Assembly: GCA_900696485.1 (NCBI GenBank)
Contig: CAADGG010000075.1
Location: 24,494-88,493 of the forward strand
Direction: 5' to 3'
Source of the DNA: an uncultured Pseudomonadota bacterium
Lineage (GTDB): Bacteria > Myxococcota_A > UBA9160 > PR03
DNA: 64,000 nucleotides
Made by a program: the position numbers and the translations under genes. This document shows positions 44,223 to 55,296 of this stretch, one piece after another (the first letter of the stretch is position 1; every line of letters starts with the position of its first letter). The notes under the pieces are model-generated. The model was not told the origin of the DNA. It made no database searches and saw only the letters and a program-made list of their open reading frames with translations.

Positions 44223-46175
44223 TCAGCGACCCTTGCGCAGCACGCGCCGATTGCCGACGCGCAGCGTCGTCCGCTCGTCGTCGAAGAGCTCCATCAACGG
44301 AACGGCGTGCTTGCGCGTGGTCCCGATCAGCCGCTTGTAGGCGGGCGTGTCGAGGCCGCCGTGGGCGCCGAGCGCTGCGACGATGCGTTCGCGCAGCGCG
44401 TCGACTGCGGCGCGGTCGAACCACAGATCGCCGGGCGCCCGGACCAGCGCGCCGGACCGCTCGAGGTGCTGGAGCAGCGTCCGGAGCCGCTTCGTGGGCT
44501 GTCCGAGCCGCACGGCCCACTCGTCGAGCGTCGGCGGCTGCAGCCCGGCCACACGCGCGCCGGCGCGGAGGGCGTCGGACGCCGTGCGGTCCGCGTCCGT
44601 CATCGAGATCGCACTTCGATGACTCGCAAGGCGCAGTCCGCTCGGTCCGGCGACGACGCGGTCGCTCGCGCAGACGCGCGCGAGGGCGAGTTCGAGCGCC
44701 GCCGGCCGCACGTTGTCCGGCAGCGCGGCGGCCAGCGCGCCACGCGCCACGCCGGGGGCGAGCGGCGCGTCGCGATGCCGTGTCTCTAGCGCCACCAGCA
44801 CGCGGCGCTCGAGCTCTTGCGCGGCGTCGACCGCGAGCAGCAGCTCCTCGTCGGCACTCCACACGAGGCGGCCCGTCTGCGCGAGCCGCTCGACGAGCGC
44901 GGCGAGATCCGCGCGCTCGAACCCCGTCTCGTGCCGGAGGATCGCGCGCGGCATACCGGCGAGCCCGGCGCGGGCGACGCGGACGAGGACGTCGGTCTCG
45001 GGGTCCTGCTGCGCGAGCGCGGCGAGATCTCGCGCCAGGGCCGGGGCGCTGCGACGGCGCGGCGGCGGCGCCACGTCGAGCACGCGGCCGCCGCCGAGCG
45101 TCGTCCCGCCGCTGGCGAGCCGGGCGAACCCGCGCAGCACGAAGCGGTCCCCCGGCAAGAGGGGGAGCGGCAGGCCCTCGACGTACACGCGGGCAAACCC
45201 GACGGCGCCCGGCGCGAGCGTCGCCGCTCCGATCGGCGACACGCGTGCGCGTCGCTCGGAGGTGCCGGCCAGCAGCAGCGCGCTGGTGCGCTCGGCGAGC
45301 GCCGGCGCGCCCGGGAGCCAGCGCAGTTGCGCGTCGAAGACGCCGGTCGGCGCCAGCGCATCGGGCTCGCTGACGACGTCGCCACGCGAGACTTCGTCGC
45401 GTTCGACGGCCTGGAGATTCACCGCCGTGCGCACGCCCGGCTCCGCCAGCGCCACCGGCCACCCGTGACTCTGGAGTCCGCGGACCCGGGCGCGCCGGCC
45501 GGCCGGCAGCAGCTCGACGTCCTGGCCGACGCGCAGCGGCGCACCGATCAACGTGCCGGTGACGACGGTGCCGAAACCGCGCATCGTGAAGCTGCGATCC
45601 ACAGCGAGCCGCGGTGGACCGGAACGCGGCGTGCGCGCGCCGGCGTGGGCGGCGAGCGCGGCGAGGACATCGCGCAGCGTGTCCAGCCCGTCGCCACGCA
45701 GCGCCGAGACGCGCACGAGCGGGGCGCCGGCCAGCGGCCCGTCCGCGAGCAACGCGCGGACCTCCTGCTCGGCCGCCACGGCCGTCTCGTCGTCGACGAG
45801 GTCCTGCTTCGTCAGCGCCACGACGCCGTGCTCGAGGCCGAGCAGCGCACAGATCGCGACGTGCTCGCGGGTCTGCGGCATCACGCCCTCGTCGGCCGCG
45901 ACGACGAGCAGCACCACGTCGATGCCGGTGGCGCCGGCCACCATGGTCCGGACCAGCCGCTCGTGCCCGGGGACGTCGACGACGGAGAGTCGCGTGCCGC
46001 CGCGCAGATCGAGCGGGGCGAAGCCGAGATCGATCGTGATGCCGCGCGCCCGCTCTTCCGGCAGGCGGTCGGTGTCGACGCCGGTCAGCGCGCGGACCAG
46101 CGCCGTCTTGCCGTGATCGATGTGGCCGGCTGTGCCGAGCACGAGACGCGGACTCGACGGCGGAGGAGCCGTCAT
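44223..46175 (-). CDS. selB: selenocysteine-specific translation elongation factor
   Basis: 650 residues. The GTPase domain has G1 [11 protein letters not shown], switch [16 protein letters not shown]3 DVPGHERLV and G4 TKQDLVDD. Domains II and III follow ([19 protein letters not shown]), then a C-terminal run of winged helices, ending [20 protein letters not shown] and [14 protein letters not shown], that binds the SECIS RNA. This four-part architecture is specific to SelB, which brings Sec-tRNA to the ribosome at recoded UGA codons. It is last in a minus-strand operon with serS and a VOC gene, 12 nt after the latter. selA, selD and selC are not in the window. Confidence 0.95.
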   Translation of the reverse strand: MTAPPPSSPRLVLGTAGHIDHGKTALVRALTGVDTDRLPEERARGITIDLGFAPLDLRGGTRLSVVDVPGHERLVRTMVAGATGIDVVLLVVAADEGVMPQTREHVAICALLGLEHGVVALTKQDLVDDETAVAAEQEVRALLADGPLAGAPLVRVSALRGDGLDTLRDVLAALAAHAGARTPRSGPPRLAVDRSFTMRGFGTVVTGTLIGAPLRVGQDVELLPAGRRARVRGLQSHGWPVALAEPGVRTAVNLQAVERDEVSRGDVVSEPDALAPTGVFDAQLRWLPGAPALAERTSALLLAGTSERRARVSPIGAATLAPGAVGFARVYVEGLPLPLLPGDRFVLRGFARLASGGTTLGGGRVLDVAPPPRRRSAPALARDLAALAQQDPETDVLVRVARAGLAGMPRAILRHETGFERADLAALVERLAQTGRLVWSADEELLLAVDAAQELERRVLVALETRHRDAPLAPGVARGALAAALPDNVRPAALELALARVCASDRVVAGPSGLRLASHRSAISMTDADRTASDALRAGARVAGLQPPTLDEWAVRLGQPTKRLRTLLQHLERSGALVRAPGDLWFDRAAVDALRERIVAALGAHGGLDTPAYKRLIGTTRKHAVPLMELFDDERTTLRVGNRRVLRKGR

Positions 46176-46187
46176 CGGCGCGGGCGG

Positions 46188-46628
46188 CTACACACCGCCG
46201 ATCCGGGTACCGGGATGCAACAGGCCCTTGCCGGGCACGAAGTTGAGTTCGAGGCGTATGCCGTCCGGATCCTCGAACAGCAGCGAGTAGTAGCCGGGCG
46301 CCCAGGCTCCTTCCTCGGGTGGGTGAACGATCGTTGCGCCCATCTCGCGCAGCAGCTCGTGGAGAGCATCCACGTCCTCACGCTGGCGCGCGCGGAAACA
46401 CAGATGGTGCAGTCCGACGCGGCCCTGGTCGAAGCGCGCACCGCGCTGCTCCGGCCCGCCGGCGCGGATGCCGAGTGCGGTCCGCCCGCCGACGCAGTAG
46501 TACCAGCCTTCCGTGTCGAGCACCGGCTGCAGGCCGAGGAACGGCAGCAGCCGGCCGTAGAAGGCCCGTGCGCGCGGGAAATCCCCCGTCGTCAGCATGA
46601 CGTGGGCGATGCCGTTGATCTCGATCAT
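46188..46628 (-). CDS. VOC (glyoxalase/dioxygenase superfamily) protein between serS and selB
   Basis: 146 residues, one VOC module pair of beta-alpha-beta-beta-beta units. Likely metal ligands are His9 (GIAHVMLTTGDFPRARAFYG), His74 or His75 (GLHHLCFRAR) and Glu127 (DPDGIRLELNF). Members include glyoxalases, dioxygenases and isomerases; this one is closest in feel to the lactoylglutathione lyase-like group but the reaction is unknown. ATG 46628 has a strong GGAGGG. Gaps to serS and selB are 13 and 12 nt, so it is part of the same operon. Confidence 0.85.
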   Translation of the reverse strand: MIEINGIAHVMLTTGDFPRARAFYGRLLPFLGLQPVLDTEGWYYCVGGRTALGIRAGGPEQRGARFDQGRVGLHHLCFRARQREDVDALHELLREMGATIVHPPEEGAWAPGYYSLLFEDPDGIRLELNFVPGKGLLHPGTRIGGV

Positions 46629-46641
46629 GCGGCCCTCCGGT

Positions 46642-47919
46642 TCAGCGCGGGTCGATGCGGTCGATCCCGGTGAAGGGCACCAGCACTTCGGGAACCGCGA
46701 TCCCGCCATCGGCGCGCTGGTGGTTCTCGAGCACGGCGATCAGCGCGCGGGACGTCGCGACCGCCGTGCCGTTCAGCAGATGCAGGTGCTCGCTGCGCTT
46801 TGCGCCGGCGCGCCGGAAGCGCGCATCGAGACGACGCGCCTGGTAGTCGGTGCAGTTGGACGCACTGGTCACCTCGCCGTAGCTGCCGCCGTCGCCGCGG
46901 CCGGGCATCCACGCCTCGAGGTCGAACTTGCGGTAGGCCGGCGCACCGAGGTCGCCGGCCGCGATGTCGAGCACGCGGTACGGCAGCTCGAGCGCCTGGA
47001 AGTAGCGCTCCTCGAGCGCGAGCAACTGCTCGTGCATCGCGTCCGAGTCCTCCGGCCGCGTCGCGACGAACATCTCGACCTTGCTGAACTGGTGCACCCG
47101 GTACAGGCCCTTGCTCTCGCGGCCGTACGAACCGGCCTCCGTCCGGAAGCAGTGCGAGAGGCCGGCCAGCTTCACCGGCAGCACCGCCTCTTCGAGAGTC
47201 TCGCCGGCGAACAGCCCGCCGAGCGGGATCTCGGCCGTCCCGATCAGACACAGGTCGCTGTCGGCGATCGAGTAGATCTGGGTCTCGGGGCCCCGGGGGT
47301 TGTAGCCGAGACTGTCGACGATCTCGGCCTTCGCGAGATCCGGCGTCGTGACGAGCTCGAAGCCCTCACCGCGCAGCAGCTCGAGCGCCAGGCGCTGCAG
47401 CGCGAGATCCAGCAGCACCGCCTCGTGCTTCAAGAAATAGAACTTCGGACCGGCCACACGCGTGCCGGCCTCGAAGTCCAGCAGATCGAGGCGCCGGCCG
47501 AGTTCGACGTGGTCGAGCGGCGGGAAGTCGAAGCGCCGCGGCTCGCCCCAGCGACGCAGCTCGCGAGCGTCGTCCTCGCCGCCGTCCGGCACGTCCGGGT
47601 GCAACAGGTTCGGCAGCAGCCGCAGCGTCGCGTGCAGCCGGTCCTCGGCGGCGGCCAGCTCCGCCTCGAGCCGCACGACGTCGTCCTTGAGCCGCCGGCC
47701 CTCGTCGGCGTGCGCCTCGCGCTCGGCCGGCGCCAGCTTGCGGCTGCCGGATTTCTGGTGCTCGTTGCGGAGGCGGTTTACCTCGCCGACGGCGGTGCGC
47801 AGCCGCGCGGCCTCCTGGTAGGCGGCGACGGCGGAATCGACGTCGGCCGTCATGCCGCGGCGGCGCACGCTCGCGGCCACTTCGTCACGCCGCTCGGCCA
47901 GGGTTCGCGGATCCAGCAT
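46642..47919 (-). CDS. serS: seryl-tRNA synthetase
   Basis: 425 residues. An N-terminal antiparallel coiled coil (about 25-110, e.g. RRLKDDVVRLEAELAAAEDR) precedes the class II core: motif 2 HCFRTEAGSYGRESKGLYRV and motif 3 NGTAVATSRALIAVLENHQ. It charges tRNA-Ser and also tRNA-Sec with serine, the first step of selenocysteine synthesis, which gives meaning to its operon with selB. ATG 47919. Confidence 0.96.
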   Translation of the reverse strand: MLDPRTLAERRDEVAASVRRRGMTADVDSAVAAYQEAARLRTAVGEVNRLRNEHQKSGSRKLAPAEREAHADEGRRLKDDVVRLEAELAAAEDRLHATLRLLPNLLHPDVPDGGEDDARELRRWGEPRRFDFPPLDHVELGRRLDLLDFEAGTRVAGPKFYFLKHEAVLLDLALQRLALELLRGEGFELVTTPDLAKAEIVDSLGYNPRGPETQIYSIADSDLCLIGTAEIPLGGLFAGETLEEAVLPVKLAGLSHCFRTEAGSYGRESKGLYRVHQFSKVEMFVATRPEDSDAMHEQLLALEERYFQALELPYRVLDIAAGDLGAPAYRKFDLEAWMPGRGDGGSYGEVTSASNCTDYQARRLDARFRRAGAKRSEHLHLLNGTAVATSRALIAVLENHQRADGGIAVPEVLVPFTGIDRIDPR

Positions 47920-48039
47920 GGGCCGGAGGGAAGCACACGGCCGGTCCGGCGCAAGCGCGCGGCGAGCGTGCCGCGGCGACGCAAGCGGGCGTCCCGCCTA
48001 TACTTCGGCGCTCGATCGTCCGGATCCTGGGGGGTGTCG

Positions 48040-49875
48040 ATGATCCGTTCCGCTCTGCTGGCCGCGCTCTCGGCTTCCGTCTGCCTCGTGATCGCACCGC
48101 TCGGCGCAGCCGCCGAGGATCCGCCCGCGCGGCACGGTCTCGCGATGCACGGAGACCTCCGCTATCCGCCGGACTTCACGCACTTCGAGTACGTGAACCC
48201 GGCCGCTCCGCGCGGCGGCCGGATGCGGCTCGGGATCGTCGAAGCCAGCTTCGACAGCTTCCACCCGTTCATCATCAAGGGGAACCCGGCCGCCGGCATC
48301 ACGCAGATCTACGACACGCTGATGGTCAACGCCGCCGACGAGCCGTTCAGCGAGTACGGGCTGCTCGCGGAATCCGTTCAGACACCGGCCGATCGTTCGT
48401 GGGTGCTGTTCCAGCTGCACCCGGAGGCGCGCTGGCACGACGGCAAGCCGGTGACGCCGGAAGACGTGATCTGGACCTTCGAGACGCTGCTGGAGAAGGG
48501 CCAGCCGTTCTACCGGTTCTACTACGGAAGCGTCGACCAGGTGGAGAAGCGCGGCGAACGAGGCGTCTACTTCCACTTTGCAGCGGGCAGCAACCGCGAG
48601 CTGCCGTTGATCCTCGGCCAGCTCCCGGTGCTGCCGAAACACGCGTGGCAGGATCGCGACTTCGAATCGACGACGCTCGACCGCCCGCTCGGCAGCGGTC
48701 CCTACCGGGTCGGCGAGTTCGAAGCCGGCCGCTTCGTCGAGTACCAGCGGGTCCCCGAATACTGGGGCCGAGATCTGCCGGTGCAGCGCGGACGGCACAA
48801 CTTCGACCGCCTCCGCTACGAGTACTTCCGCGACGCCACCGTCGCGCTCGAGGCGTTCAAGGGCGGCCACTACGATTTCCGCCTCGAGATCTCGGCCAAG
48901 GACTGGGCCACCGCCTATCAGACGCCCGATGTGGAGAACGGACGCATCGTGAAGGAGGAGGTGCCGTACGGCATGCCGGCCGGCATGCAGGGCTTCGCGA
49001 TGAATCTGCGCCGGCCGCTGTTCCAGGACCGGCGCGTGCGTGAGGCGCTCGGACTGGCCTTCGACTTCGAGTGGTCGAACCAGGCGCTCTTCTACGGGCA
49101 GTACACACGGACGCGAAGCTACTTCGAGAACTCGGAGCTGGCCGCGCAGGGGCTCCCGAGTCCGCAGGAGCGGGCCCTGCTCGACCCGTTTCGCGAGCCG
49201 CTCCCGGAGGAGGGGTTCACGACCGCATTCCAGCCGCCGACGACGGACGGCTCCGGCGGCAACCGCGCGAACCTGCGGCGCGCCGCCGAGCTGCTCGCGG
49301 AGGCCGGCTGGAAGGTCGAGGACGGCAAACGCAGCCGGGACGGCCAGCCCTTCGCGTTCGAGATCCTGCTGTCGAGCCCGCAGTTCGAGCGGGTCGTCCT
49401 GCCGTACAAGAACAACCTCGCGAAGATCGGGATCGACGCGAGCGTCCGCACCGTCGATACCTCGCAGTATCGGCGCCGCATGGACAGCTTCGATTTCGAC
49501 ATGACGGTCGCCGTCTTCCCGCAGTCGGAGTCGCCCGGCAACGAGCAGCGCGAGTTCTGGGGCAGCGACGCCGCCGAGCGCGAGGGCAGCCGGAACCTGC
49601 TCGGCCTGCGCAGTCCCGTCGTCGATGCGCTGGTCGAAAAACTCGTGGCGGCCCCGGATCGCGAGAGCCTGATCCATGCCAGCCGCGCACTCGATCGGGT
49701 CCTGCAGTGGGGACACTACGTCATACCGAACTGGTTCCTCGCGAAGCAGCGCATCGCGTACTGGAACCGCTTCGGCATGCCCGACGTGGTGCCGAAGACG
49801 GGCGTCCAGCTCGATGCGTGGTGGTGGGATGCCGAGAAGGCCACTGCGCTCGACGCGCCCGCCGCCAGGCCGTAG
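48040..49875 (+). CDS. yejA: peptide ABC transporter substrate-binding protein, YejA-type
   Basis: 611 residues with a signal peptide ([20 protein letters not shown]). It belongs to the family 5 extracellular binding proteins; [20 protein letters not shown] and [14 protein letters not shown] are hallmarks of the YejA/microcin C-type subgroup, and [20 protein letters not shown] lies in the ligand domain. It captures oligopeptides in the periplasm for the YejBEF importer encoded just downstream. ATG 48040 follows GGGGGG. First gene of a four-gene operon. Confidence 0.93.
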   Translation: MIRSALLAALSASVCLVIAPLGAAAEDPPARHGLAMHGDLRYPPDFTHFEYVNPAAPRGGRMRLGIVEASFDSFHPFIIKGNPAAGITQIYDTLMVNAADEPFSEYGLLAESVQTPADRSWVLFQLHPEARWHDGKPVTPEDVIWTFETLLEKGQPFYRFYYGSVDQVEKRGERGVYFHFAAGSNRELPLILGQLPVLPKHAWQDRDFESTTLDRPLGSGPYRVGEFEAGRFVEYQRVPEYWGRDLPVQRGRHNFDRLRYEYFRDATVALEAFKGGHYDFRLEISAKDWATAYQTPDVENGRIVKEEVPYGMPAGMQGFAMNLRRPLFQDRRVREALGLAFDFEWSNQALFYGQYTRTRSYFENSELAAQGLPSPQERALLDPFREPLPEEGFTTAFQPPTTDGSGGNRANLRRAAELLAEAGWKVEDGKRSRDGQPFAFEILLSSPQFERVVLPYKNNLAKIGIDASVRTVDTSQYRRRMDSFDFDMTVAVFPQSESPGNEQREFWGSDAAEREGSRNLLGLRSPVVDALVEKLVAAPDRESLIHASRALDRVLQWGHYVIPNWFLAKQRIAYWNRFGMPDVVPKTGVQLDAWWWDAEKATALDAPAARP

Positions 49876-49892
49876 CCGGGGCCCGAGACGCC

Positions 49893-50993
49893 ATGGGCGC
49901 CTACATCGTCCGCCGGCTGCTGCTGATCGTGCCGACGCTGCTGGCGATCATGCTGGTCAACTTCGCCGTCGCGCAGGTCGTGCCGGGCGGGCCGATCGAG
50001 CGCATCCTCGCGCAACTCGAGGGCACGGCGGTCGGCGCGACGGCGCGCGTCTCCGGGGCCGGCGGCGAGACGCTCGCGGCCGGCCGCGGTCCCGGGAGCA
50101 GCGAAGCCAGCCGCTACCGCGGCGCGCAGGGCCTCGACCGCGAGTACATCGCGCGGCTCGAGCGCCAGTTCGGCTTCGACAAACCGGTGCACGAGCGCTT
50201 CTTGCAGATGATGAAGGGCTACCTGCGCTTCGATTTCGGCGAGAGCTACTTCCGCAGCCAGAGCGTGCTCTCGCTGATCCTCGAGAAGATGCCGGTCTCG
50301 ATCTCGCTGGGGCTGTGGACGACGCTGCTGGTCTATCTGATCTCGATCCCGCTCGGCGTCGCCAAGGCGGTCCGCGACGGCTCGCGCTTCGACGTCTGGA
50401 GCAGCGGTGTCGTGATCTTCGGCAATGCAGTGCCGTCGTTCCTGTTCGCGATCCTGCTGGTCGTCGTGTTCGCCGGCGGCCGCTACGTCGACTGGTTCCC
50501 GCTGCGCGGCCTCACGTCGGAGAACTGGCAGGATCTCGCGTGGCCGGCCCGGATCCTCGACTACCTGTGGCACATCGCGCTGCCGGTGGCGTCGCTGGTG
50601 ATCGGCGGCTTCGCGTCGCTGACGATCCTGACCAAGAACTCGTTCCTCGACGAGATCCACAAGCAGTATGTGGTGACGGCTCGCGCAAAGGGTCTGCCGG
50701 AGCGGCGCGTGCTCTACGGTCACGTATTCCGCAACGCCATGTTGATCGTCATCGCCGGCTTTCCCGCAGCGTTCATCGGGATCCTGTTCACCGGATCCGT
50801 TCTGATCGAGGTGATCTTCTCGCTCGACGGGCTCGGCCTGCTCGGCTTCGAGGCCGCGGTGAATCGTGACTACCCGGTGATGTTCGGGACGCTGTACATC
50901 TTCACGCTGCTCGGCCTGGTGCTCGGCCTGATCGGCGATCTCAGCTACATGCTGGTGGATCCGCGCATCGACTTCGAAGGCCGGGAGGTCTAG
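49893..50993 (+). CDS. yejB: peptide ABC transporter permease, YejB-type
   Basis: 366 residues, six membrane helices. Starts [20 protein letters not shown] with the typical [13 protein letters not shown] and a longer periplasmic loop (about 45-90) seen in YejB. The EAA loop that contacts the ATPase is [23 protein letters not shown] 49893 is 17 nt after yejA. Confidence 0.94.
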   Translation: MGAYIVRRLLLIVPTLLAIMLVNFAVAQVVPGGPIERILAQLEGTAVGATARVSGAGGETLAAGRGPGSSEASRYRGAQGLDREYIARLERQFGFDKPVHERFLQMMKGYLRFDFGESYFRSQSVLSLILEKMPVSISLGLWTTLLVYLISIPLGVAKAVRDGSRFDVWSSGVVIFGNAVPSFLFAILLVVVFAGGRYVDWFPLRGLTSENWQDLAWPARILDYLWHIALPVASLVIGGFASLTILTKNSFLDEIHKQYVVTARAKGLPERRVLYGHVFRNAMLIVIAGFPAAFIGILFTGSVLIEVIFSLDGLGLLGFEAAVNRDYPVMFGTLYIFTLLGLVLGLIGDLSYMLVDPRIDFEGREV

Positions 50994-50996
50994 CCG

Positions 50997-52103
50997 GTGC
51001 GCGGGCTTCGGCGCCGGCCGCTCGGCGAGGTGGGACGCCGGCGCGTCGCTGCGTTCCGCGCCAACCGCCGCGCCGTGTGGTCCGTGTGGATCTTCGCCGT
51101 GTTGTTCCTCGGCACGCTGCCGGCCGAGCTGGTCGCGAACGACAAGCCGTTGCTGGTCCGCTACGACGGCCGCTTCTACGTGCCGGTGCTGCACGCCTAC
51201 CCGGAAACCACCTTCGGCGGCTTCTTCGAGACCGAGGCGCACTACCGCGATGCCGAGGTCCAGGCACTGATTCGCGAGAAGGGATGGCTGCTGTGGCCGC
51301 CGATCCCGTACTCGTACGACACCAATGTGCGAGACCTGCCCGGCCCTGCGCCCTCGCCGCCGAGCGCGCGCAACTGGCTCGGCACCGACGACCAGGCCCG
51401 CGACGTCACGGCTCGGCTCGTCTACGGCTTTCGGATCTCGGTGCTGTTCGGGGGCATCCTCACGGTGCTGTCGTCGCTGGTCGGCATCGCGGCCGGCGCC
51501 GTGCAGGGCTACTTCGGCGGCCGCATCGATCTGTTCTTCCAGCGCTTCATCGAGATCTGGTCGAGCCTGCCGACGCTGTATCTGCTGATCATCCTGGCCA
51601 GCATCGTGCAGCCGAGCTTCTGGTGGCTGCTCGGCCTGCTGTTGCTGTTCTCGTGGATGAGCCTGGTCGGCGTGGTGCGCGCGGAGTTCCTGCGCACGCG
51701 CAACTTCGACTACGTGCGGGCCGCGCGCGCGCTCGGCGCACGCGATACGACGATCATGATCCGCCACATCCTGCCGAACGCGATGACGGCCGCGCTGACC
51801 TTCCTGCCGTTCATCCTGTCCGGCGCGATCACATCGCTGACCGCCCTCGACTTCCTCGGCTTCGGCCTGCCGCCGGGAAGCCCGTCGCTCGGGGAGCTGC
51901 TGAACCAGGGCAAGAACAACCTGTCGGCGCCGTGGCTCGGGCTCTCCGGTTTCTTCGTCATCGCGCTGCTGCTGTCGCTGCTGGTCTTCATCGGTGAGGG
52001 CGTCCGCGATGCGTTCGATCCGCGGCGCAGCTTCCGGGTCGACGCGCGGCCGCCGGAACGGAGCCAGGCCCCGGCCGAGGCTGTCGCCGGGCCGACGCGA
52101 TGA
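50997..52103 (+). CDS. yejE: peptide ABC transporter permease, YejE-type
   Basis: 368 residues. YejE hallmarks are LPAELVANDKPLLVRYDGRF, YPETTFGGFFETEAHYRD and NWLGTDDQARDVTARLVYG, followed by five helices and the EAA loop YVRAARALGARDTTIMIRHI. GTG 50997 starts 3 nt after yejB. The stop overlaps the yejF start (ATGA). Confidence 0.94.
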   Translation: MRGLRRRPLGEVGRRRVAAFRANRRAVWSVWIFAVLFLGTLPAELVANDKPLLVRYDGRFYVPVLHAYPETTFGGFFETEAHYRDAEVQALIREKGWLLWPPIPYSYDTNVRDLPGPAPSPPSARNWLGTDDQARDVTARLVYGFRISVLFGGILTVLSSLVGIAAGAVQGYFGGRIDLFFQRFIEIWSSLPTLYLLIILASIVQPSFWWLLGLLLLFSWMSLVGVVRAEFLRTRNFDYVRAARALGARDTTIMIRHILPNAMTAALTFLPFILSGAITSLTALDFLGFGLPPGSPSLGELLNQGKNNLSAPWLGLSGFFVIALLLSLLVFIGEGVRDAFDPRRSFRVDARPPERSQAPAEAVAGPTR

Positions 52104-53719
52104 GCGTGCTGCTCGACGTCCACGATCTCTCCGTACACTTCGGCGACGGGGAGGGCCGCGTCGACGCAGTCCGCGGCGTGACCTTCCACGTCGCACGCGG
52201 CGAGACGATGGCGCTGGTCGGAGAGAGCGGGTCCGGGAAATCCGTCACGGCCCTGTCGGTGTTGCAACTGCTGCCGGCGTCGGCGCGCTACGCGTCCGGC
52301 AGCATCCGCTTCGACGGGCGCGAGATGATCGGAGCGCCGGAGCCGGTGTTGCGCGAGGTCCGCGGCGATCGCGCCGCGATGATCTTCCAGGAGCCGATGA
52401 CGTCGCTGAATCCGCTCCACCGCGTCGAGCGGCAGATCGGCGAGATCCTCACGCTGCACCGGCCGCTGACGCCCGGCGCCGCGCGCACCCGCACACTCGA
52501 GCTGTTGCGGTTGGTGGGGCTCGACGACGCGGAGCGCCGACTCGCCGCGTTTCCGCATGAGCTGTCCGGCGGCCAGCGCCAGCGCGTGATGATCGCGATG
52601 GCGCTGGCCAACGAGCCGGATCTGCTGATCGCCGACGAGCCGACCACGGCGCTCGACGTGACGATCCAGGCCCAGATCCTCGTGCTGCTGCGCGAGCTGC
52701 GCGCGAAGCTCGGCATGGCGCTGCTGCTGATCACGCACGACCTCGGCGTGGTCCGCAAGATGGCCGACCGCGTCGGCGTGATGCGCGCCGGGGAGATCGT
52801 CGAGCAGGGCGCCGCCGCGCAGATCTTCACGGCTCCGCAGCACGCCTACACTCGGCACCTGCTCGCGGCGGAGCCGCACGGGAGCCCGGCGCCCCCGGCG
52901 GCCGACGCGCAGCCGGTGCTCGAGGGCCGCGACGTGCGGGTCTGGTTCCCGATCCGCCGGGGCCTGTGGCGCCGCACGGTCGGCCACGTGAAGGCTGTCG
53001 ATGGCGTCACGCTCGCCGTCCGGGCCGGCGAGACCGTCGGCATCGTCGGCGAGAGCGGCAGCGGCAAGACGACGCTCGGCTTCGGGCTGTTGCGCCTCGA
53101 GCGCAGCGAGGGCTCGATCCGGTTCCAGGGCCGCGAGCTGCAGGGCCTGCGCTGGGCCGACACGCGGCCGCTGCGACGGCAGATGCAGGTGGTCTTCCAG
53201 GATCCGTTCGCGAGCCTGTCACCGCGCTTGCCGGTCGGGCGCATCGTCGGCGAGGGCCTCGAGATCCACGGCATCGGCGATCGCGCCGAGCGCGAGCGCC
53301 GCGTGATCGAGGTGCTCACCGAGGTCGGCGTCGATCCGGAGAGCCGCCACCGCTACCCGCACGAGTTCTCCGGGGGCCAGCGCCAGCGGATTTCGATCGC
53401 GCGGGCCATGGTGTTGCGGCCCCGGCTCGTCGTGCTCGACGAGCCGACGTCGGCGCTCGACGTCTCGGTGCAGGCGCAGATCGTCGAGCTGCTGCGCGCG
53501 CTCCAACGCAAACACGGCCTCGCGTACCTGTTCATCAGCCACGACCTGCGCGTGGTCCGGGCCATGAGCCATCACGTGCTGGTGCTGCGCGCCGGCCGCG
53601 TCGTCGAGCAGGGGCCCGCCGAGACGCTGTTCCGGAATCCCCGCGAGGCCTATACGAAGGTGCTGCTGGCCGCGGCGTTCGATCTCGAGGTGGCGCCGGA
53701 CGGGGTGGTGTCGACCTAG
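52100..53719 (+). CDS. yejF: peptide ABC transporter ATP-binding protein, YejF-type (two NBDs)
   Basis: 539 residues with two nucleotide-binding domains. NBD1 has Walker A GESGSGKS, signature LSGGQRQRV and Walker B LLIADEPTTALD; NBD2 has GESGSGKT, FSGGQRQRI and LVVLDEPTSALD. Each is followed by an oligopeptide-binding C-terminal helix (APQHAYTRHLL; NPREAYTKVLL). It powers the YejABE importer. ATG 52100 overlaps yejE. Confidence 0.96.
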   Translation: MSVLLDVHDLSVHFGDGEGRVDAVRGVTFHVARGETMALVGESGSGKSVTALSVLQLLPASARYASGSIRFDGREMIGAPEPVLREVRGDRAAMIFQEPMTSLNPLHRVERQIGEILTLHRPLTPGAARTRTLELLRLVGLDDAERRLAAFPHELSGGQRQRVMIAMALANEPDLLIADEPTTALDVTIQAQILVLLRELRAKLGMALLLITHDLGVVRKMADRVGVMRAGEIVEQGAAAQIFTAPQHAYTRHLLAAEPHGSPAPPAADAQPVLEGRDVRVWFPIRRGLWRRTVGHVKAVDGVTLAVRAGETVGIVGESGSGKTTLGFGLLRLERSEGSIRFQGRELQGLRWADTRPLRRQMQVVFQDPFASLSPRLPVGRIVGEGLEIHGIGDRAERERRVIEVLTEVGVDPESRHRYPHEFSGGQRQRISIARAMVLRPRLVVLDEPTSALDVSVQAQIVELLRALQRKHGLAYLFISHDLRVVRAMSHHVLVLRAGRVVEQGPAETLFRNPREAYTKVLLAAAFDLEVAPDGVVST

Positions 53720-53777
53720 GCCGGCCGGGTACGCTTGCCCGTCTCGTCTGGCCGGCCCGTTTCCCGGAGGTTCCTCG

Positions 53778-55262
53778 ATGTTCCGCGCCCTCTTGCGCCT
53801 GCTCGGCATCGTCCTGTCGCTCGCGATGTTCGCCGCCGTGCTGCTGACGGTGCGCGCGCTGCGGCTGCCGTCGCGGCAGATCACGGCACCGCCGGCGCCG
53901 GTGCGCGTCGTCGATGCCGACGCCGCCGCCCGGCGCCTGGCGGCGGCCATCCGGATTCGGACCATCTCGTACAGCGCGGACGCCGCCGATCTCCAGGCCG
54001 ACGCGTTCGCGGCGTTCGCTCGCTGGCTGACGGAGAGCTACCCGAAGCTCCACGAAACGCTGGCGCTCGAACGCGTCAGCGAGCACTCGCTGGTGTACAC
54101 ATGGGCCGGCGCGGACCCGAGCCTCGCGCCGCTCGTCCTGCTGGCGCACCAGGACGTCGTGCCGGCGGAGAACGAGGAGCTGTGGAGCCAGCCGCCGTTC
54201 GCCGGTACGATCGCGGACGGCATCGTCTGGGGCCGTGGCGCCGTCGACGACAAAGGCTCGCTGATCGCGATCTGCGAGGCGGTCGAGACGCTGCTCGGCG
54301 AGGGCTTCACGCCGCAGCGCACGGTGATCCTGGCCTTCGGGCACGACGAGGAGGTCGGCGGCCCGAACGGAGCCGTTCGCGTCGCCGAAACGCTCGCCGC
54401 ACGCGGCGTGCGCGCCGCGCTCGTGCTCGACGAGGGCTTCGCGCTGCTCGAGCCGGGCACGCTGCCGGGCTTCGAGCGGCTCGTGGCCCCGATCGGCGTC
54501 GCCGAGAAGGGATTTGCGACGCTCCAGCTCGTGGCGCGGGCCGCCGGCGGCCACTCGTCGACGCCGCCGCGCAACACGGCGACGGTCGCGATCGCACGCG
54601 CGGTCGTCCGTCTCGACGAGAGCCCGATGCCGGTGTCGGTCGGCGGCGTCACCGGCGCGTTCTTCCATTGGCTCGCGCCCGAGCTGCCGCTGCACCTGCG
54701 TGTCCCGCTCGCGAACCTCGACGTCTTCGCCCGGCCGCTCGACTGGGCCGCCGGCGGGCAGCCGGCGATCAACGCGCTGCTGCGGACGACGACCGCGGTG
54801 ACGATGCTGTCGGGATCGCCGAAGGACAACGTGTTGCCGGTGGAGGCGACCGCTGCGGTCAACTTCCGGATCCTCCCGGGCCAGACCGCCGAGGAGGTCC
54901 TCGCCCGGACCCGGCAAGTCGTCGGGAACCCCGAGCTCGAAGTTCGCTTCCAGCGCGCGCCGCGCGACCCGAGCCCGGTCTCCCCGAGCGACGGCCCGGC
55001 CTTCACCCTGCTCCAGCGCACCCTCGCCGAGCTGCACCCGAGCGCCGTCGTCGCGCCGGCGCTCGTCGTCGGAGGCACCGATGCGCGTCACTACACGCCG
55101 ATCGCCGACGCGATCTACCGCTTCGCCCCGTTCCGGTTCGGCGCCGACGACATCAAGCTTCCGCACGGCATCGACGAGCGGATCGCCGTCGACAACCTCG
55201 CCGACGGCATCCGGTTCTATGCCCGACTGATCGAGAACGCGAGCACGATCCCCGGTCTGTGA
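53778..55262 (+). CDS. M20 family peptidase (carboxypeptidase/aminoacylase-like), membrane-anchored
   Basis: 494 residues with an N-terminal hydrophobic segment (LLGIVLSLAMFAAVLLTVRA). Zinc-site motifs are LLAHQDVVPAENEE, WGRGAVDDKGSL and GHDEEVGGPNGAVRVAE; a dimerisation lid domain follows. The layout is like the PM20D1/CPS1 group, which hydrolyse N-acyl amino acids or peptides. It lies 58 nt after yejF on the same strand, so it may process imported or periplasmic peptides; whether it shares the transcript is unsure. ATG 53778 with GGAGG upstream. Confidence 0.88.
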   Translation: MFRALLRLLGIVLSLAMFAAVLLTVRALRLPSRQITAPPAPVRVVDADAAARRLAAAIRIRTISYSADAADLQADAFAAFARWLTESYPKLHETLALERVSEHSLVYTWAGADPSLAPLVLLAHQDVVPAENEELWSQPPFAGTIADGIVWGRGAVDDKGSLIAICEAVETLLGEGFTPQRTVILAFGHDEEVGGPNGAVRVAETLAARGVRAALVLDEGFALLEPGTLPGFERLVAPIGVAEKGFATLQLVARAAGGHSSTPPRNTATVAIARAVVRLDESPMPVSVGGVTGAFFHWLAPELPLHLRVPLANLDVFARPLDWAAGGQPAINALLRTTTAVTMLSGSPKDNVLPVEATAAVNFRILPGQTAEEVLARTRQVVGNPELEVRFQRAPRDPSPVSPSDGPAFTLLQRTLAELHPSAVVAPALVVGGTDARHYTPIADAIYRFAPFRFGADDIKLPHGIDERIAVDNLADGIRFYARLIENASTIPGL

Positions 55263-55296
55263 GATCGGCGCAGATCCGGCGTGCCGGACGCGCCGC

